Below are positions 1-10,019 of a stretch of 64,000 nt of DNA, in pieces. The notes under the pieces were generated by a model. That model ran no database searches. It saw nothing but the letters and a program-made list of their open reading frames with translations, and was not told where the DNA came from. The position numbers and the translations under genes are program-made. This DNA comes from Pogostemon cablin (taxonomy: Eukaryota; Streptophyta; Magnoliopsida; Lamiales; Lamiaceae). The stretch is from positions 22,964,927 through 23,028,926 of the forward strand of contig CM042987.1 of NCBI GenBank assembly GCA_023678885.1, given 5' to 3'. The stretch's first letter is position 1, and every line of letters starts with the position of its first letter.

Positions 1-690
1 ATCGGCAAAGTTAAATGGCAAATGTTTGGTGCACATAAGTTTAAGGTATAATCTCAAATAATTAGATTCATCAAATTTAAAAAGAGTGTTACCCGACGCC
101 AATGAACCTTCTCCTCCAGAAGACACCGTGAACCCTCGTCCTATTTGTGTTTGACCAGTTGAGATGCCAATCTTGTCCGGATGCTTCGAGTTGATGTGCT
201 TGATGAACGTTCCATATCCTCCTCCATGCTTGAATTTATACTTCATGCTACAATAGTTGCAAATAACTTTGAATTCATTCGAATTCTCAATCGCCTCCTT
301 CTTGAAATGAATAAAAAATATATCAGAACGTAACACTTGTGGGGAACTTCGAGTCGATCCTCCACCTCTGCCTCCGCTAGAGCCTCCGGCTCCATCTCCG
401 GTACCCGTACCACCCGAGGTTGGTTGACTTCCACTCACCCTTTGTTGTGATTGACCTTGAGTATTATCGTTGTCAGAGGGGAAATCATCTCCAAGTATCT
501 CCCTAAAATTCAAGTTGAACAAATGAGGAGACATTTCTTCATCCGAAGAAATATTTTCAAGTTCAACATCTTCTAGAGTTGGTGGAAGTTGACGTGGAGG
601 TGGTGGAGGACAATTTAAGGTGTTGAGTATGGATTTTCCTCTAGAAGAAGAAGGTGAGGCACCGGATAAAGAAGAACCTCTTCTAGGCAT
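1..690 (-). CDS. hAT-family transposase, N-terminal part (BED zinc finger), runs off the left edge
   Basis: A frame of 230 codons is open from an ATG at 690 to the window edge, with no stop. The N-terminus (about residues 1-120) is low-complexity: Ser-rich, a Pro run, an acidic stretch, then Gly/Ser-rich. A BED-type zinc finger follows, with CNYC at residues 144-147 and His165/His170 in the pattern Cx2C...Hx4H. After a Gly/Ser linker comes FDESNYLRLYLKLMCTKHLP, which resembles the start of the RNase-H-like region of plant hAT transposases. BED fingers bind DNA, and in this family they recognise the element's subterminal repeats. The catalytic core and hAT dimerisation domain would lie outside the window. 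There is no damage in the visible part, so this copy may be fairly young. The hAT call rests on the BED finger plus the downstream motif. A host DAYSLEEPER-like gene is the alternative, but the repeats upstream favour a transposon. Confidence 0.72.
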   Translation of the reverse strand, partial: MPRRGSSLSGASPSSSRGKSILNTLNCPPPPPRQLPPTLEDVELENISSDEEMSPHLFNLNFREILGDDFPSDNDNTQGQSQQRVSGSQPTSGGTGTGDGAGGSSGGRGGGSTRSSPQVLRSDIFFIHFKKEAIENSNEFKVICNYCSMKYKFKHGGGYGTFIKHINSKHPDKIGISTGQTQIGRGFTVSSGGEGSLASGNTLFKFDESNYLRLYLKLMCTKHLPFNFAD

Positions 691-1043
691 TTTTTTAGAT
701 TGAAAATAGGATGAATATATATGATTTATGAACTAAAACTAAAAGACTATAAGTATACTAATTAATAGTATATGGGGGAAAGAATAGAAAATGATAATGA
801 GAGAATTGAAATGAAAGTGATAATGAGAGAATTGAAATAAAAGACTACAACTATTTTTTTTTTTTTGAGTTTGATATATATGAACTAAAAAAAGAAACTT
901 GAGAGTTGAGAACTTGAATTGAGAAAGTGTATTGTATAGAGTAGAAGTATAATCAACTATGAAGAATGTAGAATAGAAGAAGTAGTGTAGTAGAAGTAGA
1001 GTAGATTGAATGTTGTGTGCTCAAATTGATCACACTTGAGGGG

Positions 1044-1052
1044 TATTTATAG
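1044..1052 (-). promoter_or_regulatory. TATA box of the hAT transposase gene
   Basis: CTATAAATA lies on the minus strand about 355 bp upstream of the transposase ATG. That implies a transcript start near 1015 and a 5' leader of roughly 325 nt. The leader is purine/AT-rich. The position is an inference from the consensus only. Confidence 0.5.
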
Positions 1053-1135
1053 AGGATCAGAATTGATCTCATCCATCCATTTTAAATTTTGAACACAAAA
1101 AAATCTCAGCCCTTGAATTTAAAAAAAAATCGACG

Positions 1136-1622
1136 AAACTGCCGGTTTACCTGAACCGCCGATTTAAACCAGAACCGCCGGTTCCTAGATCAATCTCAAC
1201 CGTTGATCTTCAATGGCCACACAATCTCGGCCGCCGTTTGAATTTCAAAATTTAAAATTTCCAGCCCGGCCGCCTGAACCGCCGGTTTGAATCGGCTAAC
1301 CGTGAACCGACGGTTTACCCGCCTGAACTGCCGGTTTACAGTCCAACGGTCATTTTTTTGGGGCCGTCGGATCTCCAACGGATAGACGATCTTGGCCGTT
1401 CAAAAAATAAATAAATAAATAAAAAACTGAGGAATCGCCGGTTTGAACTGTGAACTGGCGAACCGGCGGTTCCGGTTCGAGAGTAGTAGGAACCAAAATT
1501 GAGCCGTGTTCTACCAATTTCGTTCATTTTTTGCCTGTTTCGGAACTGCCGGTTCCGATTCCGGTTAAAACCGGCAGTTCACCGATCCGAACCGGCGGTT
1601 CTGGTTAATTGGTGCATGTCTA
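1136..1622 (-). repeat. Subterminal repeat cluster and presumed 5' end of the hAT element
   Basis: Between about 1139 and 1605 the motif AACCGCCGGTT, or its complement AACCGGCGGTT, recurs roughly ten times in both orientations with small variations. It lies in a locally GC-richer stretch just upstream of the transposase promoter. Clustered short repeats near the termini are the transposase binding sites in hAT elements such as Ac. At 1611-1622 the minus strand reads TAGACATGCACC, which looks like a hAT terminus. The adjacent 8 bp at 1623-1630 (GTGTGCAG) would be one half of the target-site duplication. The other end is outside the window, so the boundary is inferred. Confidence 0.55.
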
Positions 1623-1630
1623 GTGTGCAG

Positions 1631-3399
1631 TATATTAAAAATTTAATAGAGAACAATTAATGCAAAAGAAGCAATGAAGCATACAAGGAAGGTAAAAAAA
1701 TAATAGAGAATATAGAGAAATAATGGTGCATACAAGGAATGAATGATGCGTACAAGAAAAGTGGTGCATACAAGGAATAAAAGTGTGGGCCCTATTAAAC
1801 TTGCTACCTGCTGTTAACTGGATCATGTGTGAACCTGTGTCAGCTAAGAATTTCCCTATATTTTATACCAAGTTTGAGAAAAATTATATAATTTCTTCTT
1901 GGATTGATTTAGTGATAGATATATTTTAGTGGTAGGTATTTGACAAAGAGAAAATGACTGCCAAACAATTCTAGGTGCTTAGAAGGTGAAGAGAAAAAAA
2001 AAAGAAAAATTTAGGTGCTTTTTTATTAAGGAATATATTAACAATGTACTTGCTTTGTTTCTTATTATGATAATGTTGAAGGATTATTTATTCAACACGT
2101 ATGTATCATACTAATCATATGATAATTGATTTATTCTCATCTGATGATGATATCAAAAATATTTTACAAGCAGAACTGTATCACTTAGTAGTTATTACAA
2201 GCACATATAAATGAGTTCCCTGATAATTTAGAATTTGCAAAATATTTTCCAAAAAAATAAAAAATTAAAATGATGATTATAATAATTATGTTGATTTTGA
2301 AGGAAAAAAAATTAAAAAAGCATTCAGAGAGAGAGATGAATTCATTAAAATCTTATAGTGAAATGTTAGAGATGAATTTAAGAGAATGGGGAGAGTATGG
2401 TCCTTTCACAAGAAAGGGGGATCAAGTCATCAAAGTGGTTTGAGGATTTGGATATGTTTAGTACCGTGTGTCGGAAATATTAATTTGGGTATATTGTAAA
2501 CAAATATCATCTTCTAAAAATATGTTTATTATAAATTCATATATAATCACAAAGACTAATTTTATTGAAATTATAATAATGAAAAGAAGAATTAATATTA
2601 AGTGTACAATGAATTCAGATGCAAGAATGATTTACCCATCTAAAATATAGAGTAAATGATAAAACTTGAACAAACTTTAAGTTGATGGTTTTTAATTAAG
2701 ATTTTTTTTTAAGTTTGTTATAAGAATATTTGATAATACCATGAATGTAACTTAATTTAACATCTGGATTTATGTACTCTATTTACAAATTTATCTAATG
2801 TTACACTAAAATTAAAAATAAAAATATAATTTAATTCTTGCTCAAGCAAATTGCCTTAATAATTACTTTAACAAATTGCGAAAACTTTCAATTTTTTTTT
2901 AATTATCATATCATGCAAATTTGTTTGATTTACACGACACGTTAAATTCCAAATTATTAAAAAATACATATACATTATTAATAAAAATCAATACAAATAT
3001 TAGTGCATGTATACACCCACATGCATAGTATATTAATTTAAATTGGTGCACAGAATATCAATTCATTTTAAATTGCTTTTAAACAAAAACTATGTCAAAT
3101 TAATCAATAATCATCTTTTCAAGATCTTTATTTTCACATTCATTTATATTGTCAATATAATTATAAAAATAATAGATATTTAAATTTAATAACAACTTTA
3201 TATTTTAAATGATTTTTAATCAACTTTATTATTAAATAAAAATTTTAAAGACAAAATTTTATATTTTAAATGATTTTTATTATAACAATAATAATTTAAC
3301 TCTTCTCACATGTATTGTCTCCCAAAATTCTTTTTTTATTATATTTATATATTATTATACAATTTTTTATATAATAATTTATACATAATATTTTTTCGC
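1631..3399. other. AT-rich intergenic DNA without recognisable features
   Basis: The sequence is very AT-rich with short low-complexity runs. I see no coding exon with recognisable motifs, no RNA gene and no clear transposon termini. Short open frames here are what random AT-rich DNA produces. Confidence 0.6.
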
Positions 3400-3738
3400 G
3401 CATCGCTCGGGTGTATTACTAGTATAATTAAAATACTAGTCAATAATTTAAAAATATATTTCCAAAAAACTTTAAATTACTTTAAATTGTTATTTTATTA
3501 TTTTTTATTATCTTATTGTATTATTATACTATCGTGTCAGAACACATTCTTATTTTGTCATGCTCGAATTACTCGTGCATCGCGCAGGTATATTACTAGT
3601 ATGATTAAAATACTCGTTAATAATTTAAAAATATATTTCCAAAAAACTTTAAATTGTTATTTTATTATTTTTTATTATCTTATTGTATTATTATCGTATC
3701 GTGTCAGAACACATTCTTATTTTGTCGTGTTCGAATTA
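3400..3738. repeat. Imperfect tandem duplication, about 177-bp unit
   Basis: Two adjacent copies (3400-3576 and 3577-3738) each begin with GCATCGC followed by a TATTACTAGT core. They continue through the same AT-rich block and end in a GTGTCAGAACACATTCTTAT segment. The second copy is about 15 bp shorter because the TTTAAATTAC segment is not repeated. The open frame running through it (3310-3753) is Phe/Tyr/Ile/Leu-rich and is a by-product of composition. Confidence 0.75.
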
Positions 3739-4020
3739 CTCTTATTGTATTGACATGAAACACGATTCGTTAGCATGAATTGTTACCCTAGTTCATAGGG
3801 GTGTGGATAAATATATATTGGGTAGGTCTTGGGTGAGATCGTCTCACGAATCTCCTAAGACGGATCATTCATGGATAAAAAAAGAAAAATTTAAATTTAA
3901 TTAAAAAAGAATTAAATTAGAGTTTGGGCATATTTGGTTTGTGATTAATTAAAATGGAAATCTAACGAAATCAGCGAAAATCTTTCTTTGTGGCTTGTTT
4001 ATTTGAATTTATATCAGGAT

Positions 4021-4054
4021 ATTATTATTATTATTAATATTATTATTATTATTA
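4021..4054. repeat. ATT microsatellite
   Basis: An interrupted (ATT/TAT)n trinucleotide run of about 34 bp. Confidence 0.8.
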
Positions 4055-4084
4055 AAAAAATTTATTAAATAATACTTGGAAAAA

Positions 4085-4550
4085 TTACTCTTAGGTACAC
4101 ACTTTGTACCCATAATTGCTATGAGATACATTGATTTAAAAATATTACTCTCACATTCAAAATATTAAAGTAAAATACCAAATATAACCCTAAACTCATA
4201 CACTTTTAAATCATAAACCCTAAAAACCCCTCATCCACCCACCGCCGCCGCCGGCCGGTCGCCAGACCACCGTTGGACCGCTACTGGCCGGTTGCGTAGA
4301 CCACCACCGGCCGGTTGACAGACCTCGCCGGACCGCCGCCGGGATATACACTTTTTTTGCTGCACACACTTTTTTTACTGCACATGAATTTTCATGCTGC
4401 ACACAAAAATTTATGTGCAGCACATTGTAAGGGTAATATTGGAATATCATTATATATTTTTGTAGTTAGTAGTGATATTTTTGTATGTTTGTATCTCATA
4501 GTAATAAAGGAATTTTTAATGTACCTAGTAGTAAGTACCCCTAAATACTT
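4085..4550. mobile_element. Possible small inverted-repeat (MITE-like) element with a GC-rich core
   Basis: TGCTATGAGATACA near 4120-4137 is matched in inverse orientation by TGTATCTCATAGTA at about 4489-4505. Flanking AGGTAC/GTACCT-type sequences extend the symmetry outward. The core at 4213-4345 is sharply GC-rich (CCGCCG, GGCCGGT) inside AT-rich DNA. It is followed by several TGCTGCACAC-like motifs. A related TGTATCTCATAGTA stretch occurs again near 47640. No clear target duplication was identified, so the family is not assigned. Confidence 0.35.
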
Positions 4551-4748
4551 TAACTTTTCTATTACTATTTTTTTTGATCGAGTATCACTTTATATTAAAA
4601 ATATTATCACTATTTATTAATTTTACGAATTTTTTATAAAATAATTTAATTAAATAGTTATCAATTTTTCTTTATTATGAATTACTTTTTATTAAAAAAG
4701 TTATCACTTTTTATTATTCAAGTGAATTATTCGTCAAATAATTTAATT

Positions 4749-4750
<2 letters not shown>

Positions 4751-4809
<59 letters not shown>
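4751..4809. repeat. AT dinucleotide microsatellite
   Basis: A perfect (AT)n run of about 59 bp. Confidence 0.95.
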
Positions 4810-4810
<1 letters not shown>

Positions 4811-4989
4811 TTTTAAATTAGGAATCTTTTTATTAAAAATATTATCACGTTTTATCAATTCTATAAATTTTTCGTGAAATACTCTTTTATAATTAATATC
4901 ACTTTTTATTAAAAATATCATAACTTTTCTTTTATGAATTAATTAAAAGGAAAAAGAAAAAGAGAGTACAATAAGCAAAAAATTAACAA

Positions 4990-6241
4990 ATGTCAAATGA
5001 GTAAGCCAACAAGCAACAGTAAAAAAAAAGGCCAAACAGGCGGCCTTGTGATAAACGCAGCTAACTTTAATAATTCAAAATCTATATGCGGTGCTGAAAT
5101 AACCTAAAGAAGCTAGTGGACTGTCCCCAAAAATATTTCAATAACTATCCCACGGTCCAAAAAAGATAAGGCAAAACAGATAGCCCTTTGTAAAAAGGGC
5201 CTAACATGCGGCTGATATATCCAAACAAATCTGTGGCATTCAATCTAGCCACAGCACATACACATCACAATAGGATACAGCAAGGCGTTAGACACCTTCA
5301 TTAGCAAACCAATTCTTGGAGTCCATAAACTATGGGAGCAAAACCAATCCAAGAATGTAAAACAAAAAGGACTCATTCACATCATTCTATCATTCATACA
5401 GAGCCCATTAAACCAAGGGGAATGCTGTCATCAAACCAGCAACCCAAGTAGAAAAAAAAGAGTTCAAAAAACAAACTCAGTTTAAGAATAGACCCCTAAA
5501 TATCCCAATTAAATCATCACGGGGTCATAAACATCAAGAGGTGAGAACCACCAAACCATAAGATGCAACATGATAATAATTAAACTGTTAAGCACAAGCA
5601 GATGCATCAAAAGTAAACAGATCCACAGAGTATAGTCTGTGAACTGTGTGAAGTGAAAGGAGTAAACCCAGCGCAGCTGTTGCAAAATATCTAGCAATCC
5701 AAAGCCAAAACCAGCCACACCATAGAGTATGAAAGAGGAGAAGCAGGGGCACAGCACAGTGCACTATTACCCCCAATCCATCCAGAAAATCCGTTAGGGC
5801 CAAACCAATTAAAACATATAGGAGCAGTGGCCCATCCGGAATTTGAGAAATCTTCGGCAAAGGACGCACAAAACGATTTGCTCACCAGCGAGGAACCAAC
5901 AAAGTCCCAACGCAGCCCCCACAAGTATAGTAATCCAAAGCATGGCGTTATAGACGAAGAATACCATGAATTCACACCAGACGAAGCTGCAAGAAGAATA
6001 AATAAACAGGAATTCCGGCTAAAAGTAAACCAAGGCCACCAGGTTCTGAAATCGTGCAAGACACACACTGATAGTTACGCAACTGGCGGCACTGGAGGAT
6101 ATCATAACTGCTCTTGGCAGGAGAAGCTGCCTTAGGCAGTGACGGCGATGAGGCTCGCATCTGGCAGGCGGCTGATAAACTACGTTGGAGCGCACTTCCA
6201 ACACTAGATGGTTGAGCCGGATGGAACATCAATATGCGGAG
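4990..6241 (-). pseudogene. Left arm of an unidentified gene-like minus-strand sequence split by the Tat retrotransposon
   Basis: I do not recognise this sequence. It is compositionally unlike its AT-rich surroundings. On the minus strand it has moderately long open stretches (for example 5691-6068 and 5972-6232) encoding hydrophobic residues. There is a convincing 3' splice-site-like tract (TTTATTCTTCTTGCAG, minus strand, near 6001), followed by more open, hydrophobic-coding sequence. The last several hundred bases (about 5000-5500) are T-rich on the minus strand, like a plant 3' UTR. It is contiguous with 20664-21320 once the inserted element is removed. It may be a dead host gene, a captured gene fragment or part of an older unclassified transposon. 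No domain could be assigned. Confidence 0.3.
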
Positions 6242-6246
6242 GGGTG
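6242..6246. repeat. Left target-site duplication (GGGTG) of the Tat element
   Basis: GGGTG at 6242-6246 matches GGGTG at 20659-20663 exactly. This fixes the insertion boundaries, and the 5-bp length is normal for LTR retrotransposons. Confidence 0.85.
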
Positions 6247-7259
6247 TATAAGCAGTTAAAAATTACGGTCCAATTAAATGGCGACACATGAATTTTATTG
6301 ATTAAATATTAACTAATTTTGGAATTTAAATAAATTAATTTCTAAAGTAAATTAATAAATAATTTGAGCTCAACAAATTAAATGAGACTTAAATTAAATG
6401 AGGTCTGACCCAAGTCAAATAAAGCCCAAATTAAATGAGGTCTGACTGAAGTTAAACAAGCCCATGCAATAAATCAGACCCAAATAAAATAGGTCTGATT
6501 ACAGCCCAAACAAGTGGAAGCCCAAGCCCGCAGAATCAGGTCAAATCAGTCTGGACCAATCAAAATGCAAGGCATTAATGAGGGGGTCTTCACATCTCAC
6601 CTATATAAAGGGGTCTCTTCTCTCATTTGAGACACACACAAATATCTGAAGACAAAAGCTCTGAAGAGATCAAGAATACGAGCAGTGCTCCCTTGAATAC
6701 TTCAAGGATCTTCAAGCGAAGAACAGTCACCAAATCGAAGATCAAGGTTCTGCACCCCTTCGATCCAGCGTTTTTCAAAAAACAGCCACCAATTGGAGAT
6801 CAAGGTTCTGCACCCCTCCGATCCGGCGTTATTTAAATCAAGTTCTTCAGCGTTCTTCGCGGAAAGCTTCAAGAATAGCGTTTTAATCCGAACAAAGGCT
6901 CGACCCCTCCAGATTAACGTTATAGGTTCAAGAATAGCGTTTTAATCCGAACAAAGGTTCGATCCCTCCGGATTAACATTATACACTTTAAATCCGAGTC
7001 CGGATAAGCTTCATTTGAAGATCCGGCTCAACACACAAGCCAAGTCAACACAAGATGTCAACACAGTCAGCGTACACTCCAGTCAACTAAAGTCAAAGTC
7101 AACCCACAAGTCAAGTCAAGTCAAAGCCAAATTGGTTCGAGAGAAGAATCAGAGGATAGATAGAGATTTTTTCTCTATATTCTCAAGTTTAATCCAGCTG
7201 GATTATCAGTGTAATTCTCTTGTATTTATTTTATTATAAATACAATATTTGTTGTTATA
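6247..7259 (+). repeat. 5' LTR of the Tat element (1013 bp)
   Basis: It aligns end to end with 19585-20658. The 3' copy begins TGTAAGCAG and ends TTGTTACA. This copy begins TATAAGCAG and ends TTGTTATA, so both canonical TG...CA ends have decayed by G-to-A or C-to-T transitions, as expected for methylated DNA. It contains two tandem units of a block of about 55-59 bp with GATCAAGGTTCTGCACCCC, where the 3' LTR has three. The last part has a repeated AGTCAA-type motif (about 7030-7130) before the AT-rich 3' end. Confidence 0.92.
6601..6610 (+). promoter_or_regulatory. TATA box in the 5' LTR
   Basis: CTATATAAAG lies at 6601-6610, with the same motif at 19939-19948 in the 3' LTR. Transcription would start near 6630, giving U3 of about 385 bp and R-U5 of about 630 bp. 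Confidence 0.65.
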
Positions 7260-7264
7260 AATTT

Positions 7265-7282
7265 TGGCACGCCCGGTGGGAC
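7265..7282 (+). other. Primer-binding site of the Tat element
   Basis: TGGCACGCCCGGTGGGAC starts 5 nt after the LTR end. A TGG start matches the CCA end of a tRNA. I cannot name the tRNA with confidence. The gag-only element at 42999-47339 has the same site with one mismatch. Confidence 0.75.
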
Positions 7283-7322
7283 CATCTCTACCTCTCATCT
7301 CTTCTCCCTACAAAGATACAAC

Positions 7323-9105
7323 ATGACTCCTGTCAAGATCACAGTAGGAAGGACTTCTGCCTCCAAGCTCTCCGCCTCGTCGAGTGAACAAGTTGCTGTT
7401 GTTACAAGGAGTATGTCGATGAAAGCTCAGTCAGAGGCCTCCTCCGGCTCTAACTTTTCGGTTGAAATGGCTTCAAGAAAACAGCTACCCATGAAAGAGG
7501 ATAGTGATGAAGATTCTGCATGCTCACGCTCTCGTTCATCCTCAAGCTCTTCATCGGACTCAATTGCAGCCCCGGTAATGATGGCCGGCACTACAACTAT
7601 TGAGGAGCAATTAGCAAATATGATGAAAGCTATCGAAGGGCTCACGAAACATATAGAAGCTCAAGACACCAAGATCTCCCAATTGATGGAAAAAGAGATA
7701 TTGCGGAGACTAGCCGTACAAACGGAAAAGGAGTTGTGGACGAGAGTGAGGTGGAAGAGTTCACAAAACGCCAAACTACTGAAAAAGAGCAAACTGAAAG
7801 AGGAGTGCAACTTTCGACTGATGGAATGCTCCAAGTGGAACAACTCAAAGATATTATACTTGGAACAATAAAAGAAAGGTTTGAAGAGAATGCCAAGCCT
7901 ACCGTCACTTATGTTAAGCCTTACACAAAAAGAGTGAATAACTTAAGGTTGCCACCTGGTTATCAGCCTCCTAAATTCCAGCAATTTGATGGCAAAGGAA
8001 ACCCCAGACATCATGTGGCACATTTCATTGAGACGTGCAATGATGCTGGTACTTATGAAGACTATATGGTGAGGCAATTCGTTCGCTTTCTCAAAGGAAA
8101 TGCCTTTGATTGGTATATCGACTTGCAGCCTGAGTCCATCGACAGTTGGGCACAAATGGAATATGAATTTCTCAATCGTTTCTACAGCACGAGGAGAACT
8201 GTTAGCATGACTGAGCTAACTAATACTCGCCAATGGAAGGACGAGCCTGTGATTGATTATATCAATCGATGGAGAAACTTGAGTTTAAATTGCAAAGACC
8301 GATTATCCGGAGAGTCTGCTATCGAAATGTGCATCCAATGGATGTAGTGGAATTTACTCTACATACTCAAAGGGATTCATCCAAAGACTTTCAAGGAGTT
8401 GGCTACCAGAGCTCATGATATGGAATTGAGCATGGCTGCCAGTGGAATCAAACACTCACCAGTGTCAGATTCTTACAAGTCCAGAGACAGACAAGAAGCC
8501 AAGAAAGGGGGCAAGCCTTATGCAAGAAACTCTAATAAAGAATCAATGGCCATAAACACTACTACAGTCAAGATTCGAAAGAATGGAGATGACAAGAAAG
8601 ATAAAGGAAAACAAGTTACCCAAGAGTGGGGGCAAAGAAGGTTGACCCTGAAGGAGATGCAAGAAAAAGAGTATCCATTTCTGAACTCTGATATTTCTGG
8701 CATATTTGATGATCTGATGAAAGACAAACTCATCGAACTCCCCGAAATGAAACGTTCAGAGGAAGCAAGTCGAACCAATGACCCAAAATATTGCAAGTAC
8801 CATAGATTGGTGGGTCATCCCATTCATGATTGCTTCATCTTCAAGGAAAAGATCATGCAGTTGGTTAAGGAGGGAAAGATTGTGTTGGAGGATGAAGCGG
8901 CTGCAAACTTCGCTTCCATAAAAGAAGTTCACAATGAAGGCTCTTGTCATGCGGTGAGTGAGGAGGGCAATGAAGATGAACGAGTTGAGAACAAGGAAAA
9001 AGCGTATTCTATGAAGGTGACCTTCACAGATGAAGACATGTTGTTGGGTTCACAGCCTCACTACCGACCTCTATTTGTAACTGGTTATACGCAAGGGCTG
9101 CAAGT
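7323..9105 (+). pseudogene. gag: gag (capsid and zinc knuckle) of the Tat element, frameshifted
   Basis: It begins at the ATG at 7323. The N-terminal part has a Ser-rich acidic segment and a short helical region. A net -1 (or +2) frameshift in the A run at 7690-7694 moves the frame. From 7736 the retrotransposon Gag capsid domain follows (PPKFQQFDGKGNPRHHVAHF, then FVRFLKGNAFDWYIDL and FLNRFYSTRR). An in-frame TAG at 8345-8347 interrupts the end of the capsid, and the same frame continues beyond it. A zinc-knuckle-like CKYHRLVGHPIHDC lies at 8792-8833, in the CxxH...HxxxxC arrangement usual for Tat. Gag packages the element RNA into virus-like particles. The homologous Gag at 44971-46332 is intact and confirms where this one is broken. 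Confidence 0.88.
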
Positions 9106-10019
9106 AAAGCGTATACTTGTTGACGGAGGCTCAGCAGTAAACATTCTGTCTTTAAGAATGTTGAAAAAGTTAGAGATACCGGTGGATGAACTCAATCATA
9201 GACGATTGATGATCCAAGGATTCAATCATGAAGGGCAAAGGACTCTCGGCAGATTGTTCTCGATTTGATGATTGATGAGATGAGATCAACGGTACTCTTC
9301 CATGTCATAGACGCAAAAACTTCATACAATATGCTTTTGGGGTGCCCATGGCTACACAAGAATGGTGTGGTCCCTTCTACATTACACCAGTGTTTCAAGT
9401 ATAGTGAAGGCAACAGTGTGAAAAGGGTATTCGGCGATGATAAGCCGTTTACTGAAGCTGAATCTTACTTTGCTGATGCTAAATACTTCTTCAAGAATAC
9501 AAAGGAAGTGAACCGAGAAGAAGCCCCAGCACAAGATAATGGGGGCAGTAAACAAATAAAGGAGGAAGGTAGCACATCATTCACCACTCTCAAGAAGAAC
9601 AAAGGCAAAGAGCTTGAGGCACTGAAAGAATTGACATTGCCTTTAACAAAAATTGATGAAGGTAAGACTTCTTCTCCACCGCTCAAAGGATTCGTACGTC
9701 CTATTGAAGGAGCAAAAACCGAGCATGGTGAAGTATTGAAGCAGAAATATCTAAGTCATATGGCCCGCAAGCTTTCAAACTCCTCAAGAAGGTTGGGTAT
9801 GAACCAAAGGAGAAACCGGTGATGAGCAAGTTGCCTCAAGAGACTGTCATCCCATCTGAACATAGGCTCAATGCCACTCAGAAAACGTTGAAAAATAGTG
9901 GCCACACTGTCAAGAATGCTAAGCCAGGTTTGGGATATGTCCCTCAAAAGCCAGTCCGCATAGTAATCAGAAGAGCAAACACAAATTATATCACAGAAGG
10001 AGATGTTTCGTCCACATAA
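9105..10019 (+). pseudogene. pro: Aspartic protease and linker region of the Tat polyprotein, frameshifted
   Basis: The protease active site reads VDGGSAVNI near 9116-9142, with DGGS in place of the retroviral DTG/DSG. This variant is common in Tat elements. The frame is lost near 9250 and resumes in another frame at about 9256, where FHVIDAKTSYNMLLGCPW is the C-terminal half of the protease fold. A second frameshift lies near 9760, and an in-frame TAA at 10017-10019 ends the linker. The linker carries an LNATQKTLK motif and a conserved KPVRI stretch typical of the pro-RT spacer in this lineage. Protease would cleave Gag-Pol, but as it stands this copy cannot make it in one frame. Confidence 0.82.

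Noticed and set aside
3310..3753. 147-codon plus-strand open frame
   Set aside because: It is Phe/Tyr/Leu/Ile-rich, runs through an AT-rich tandem duplication and has no domain; it is an artefact of composition.
4677..4921. Open frames with long Tyr-Ile runs
   Set aside because: They are translations of the (AT)n microsatellite.
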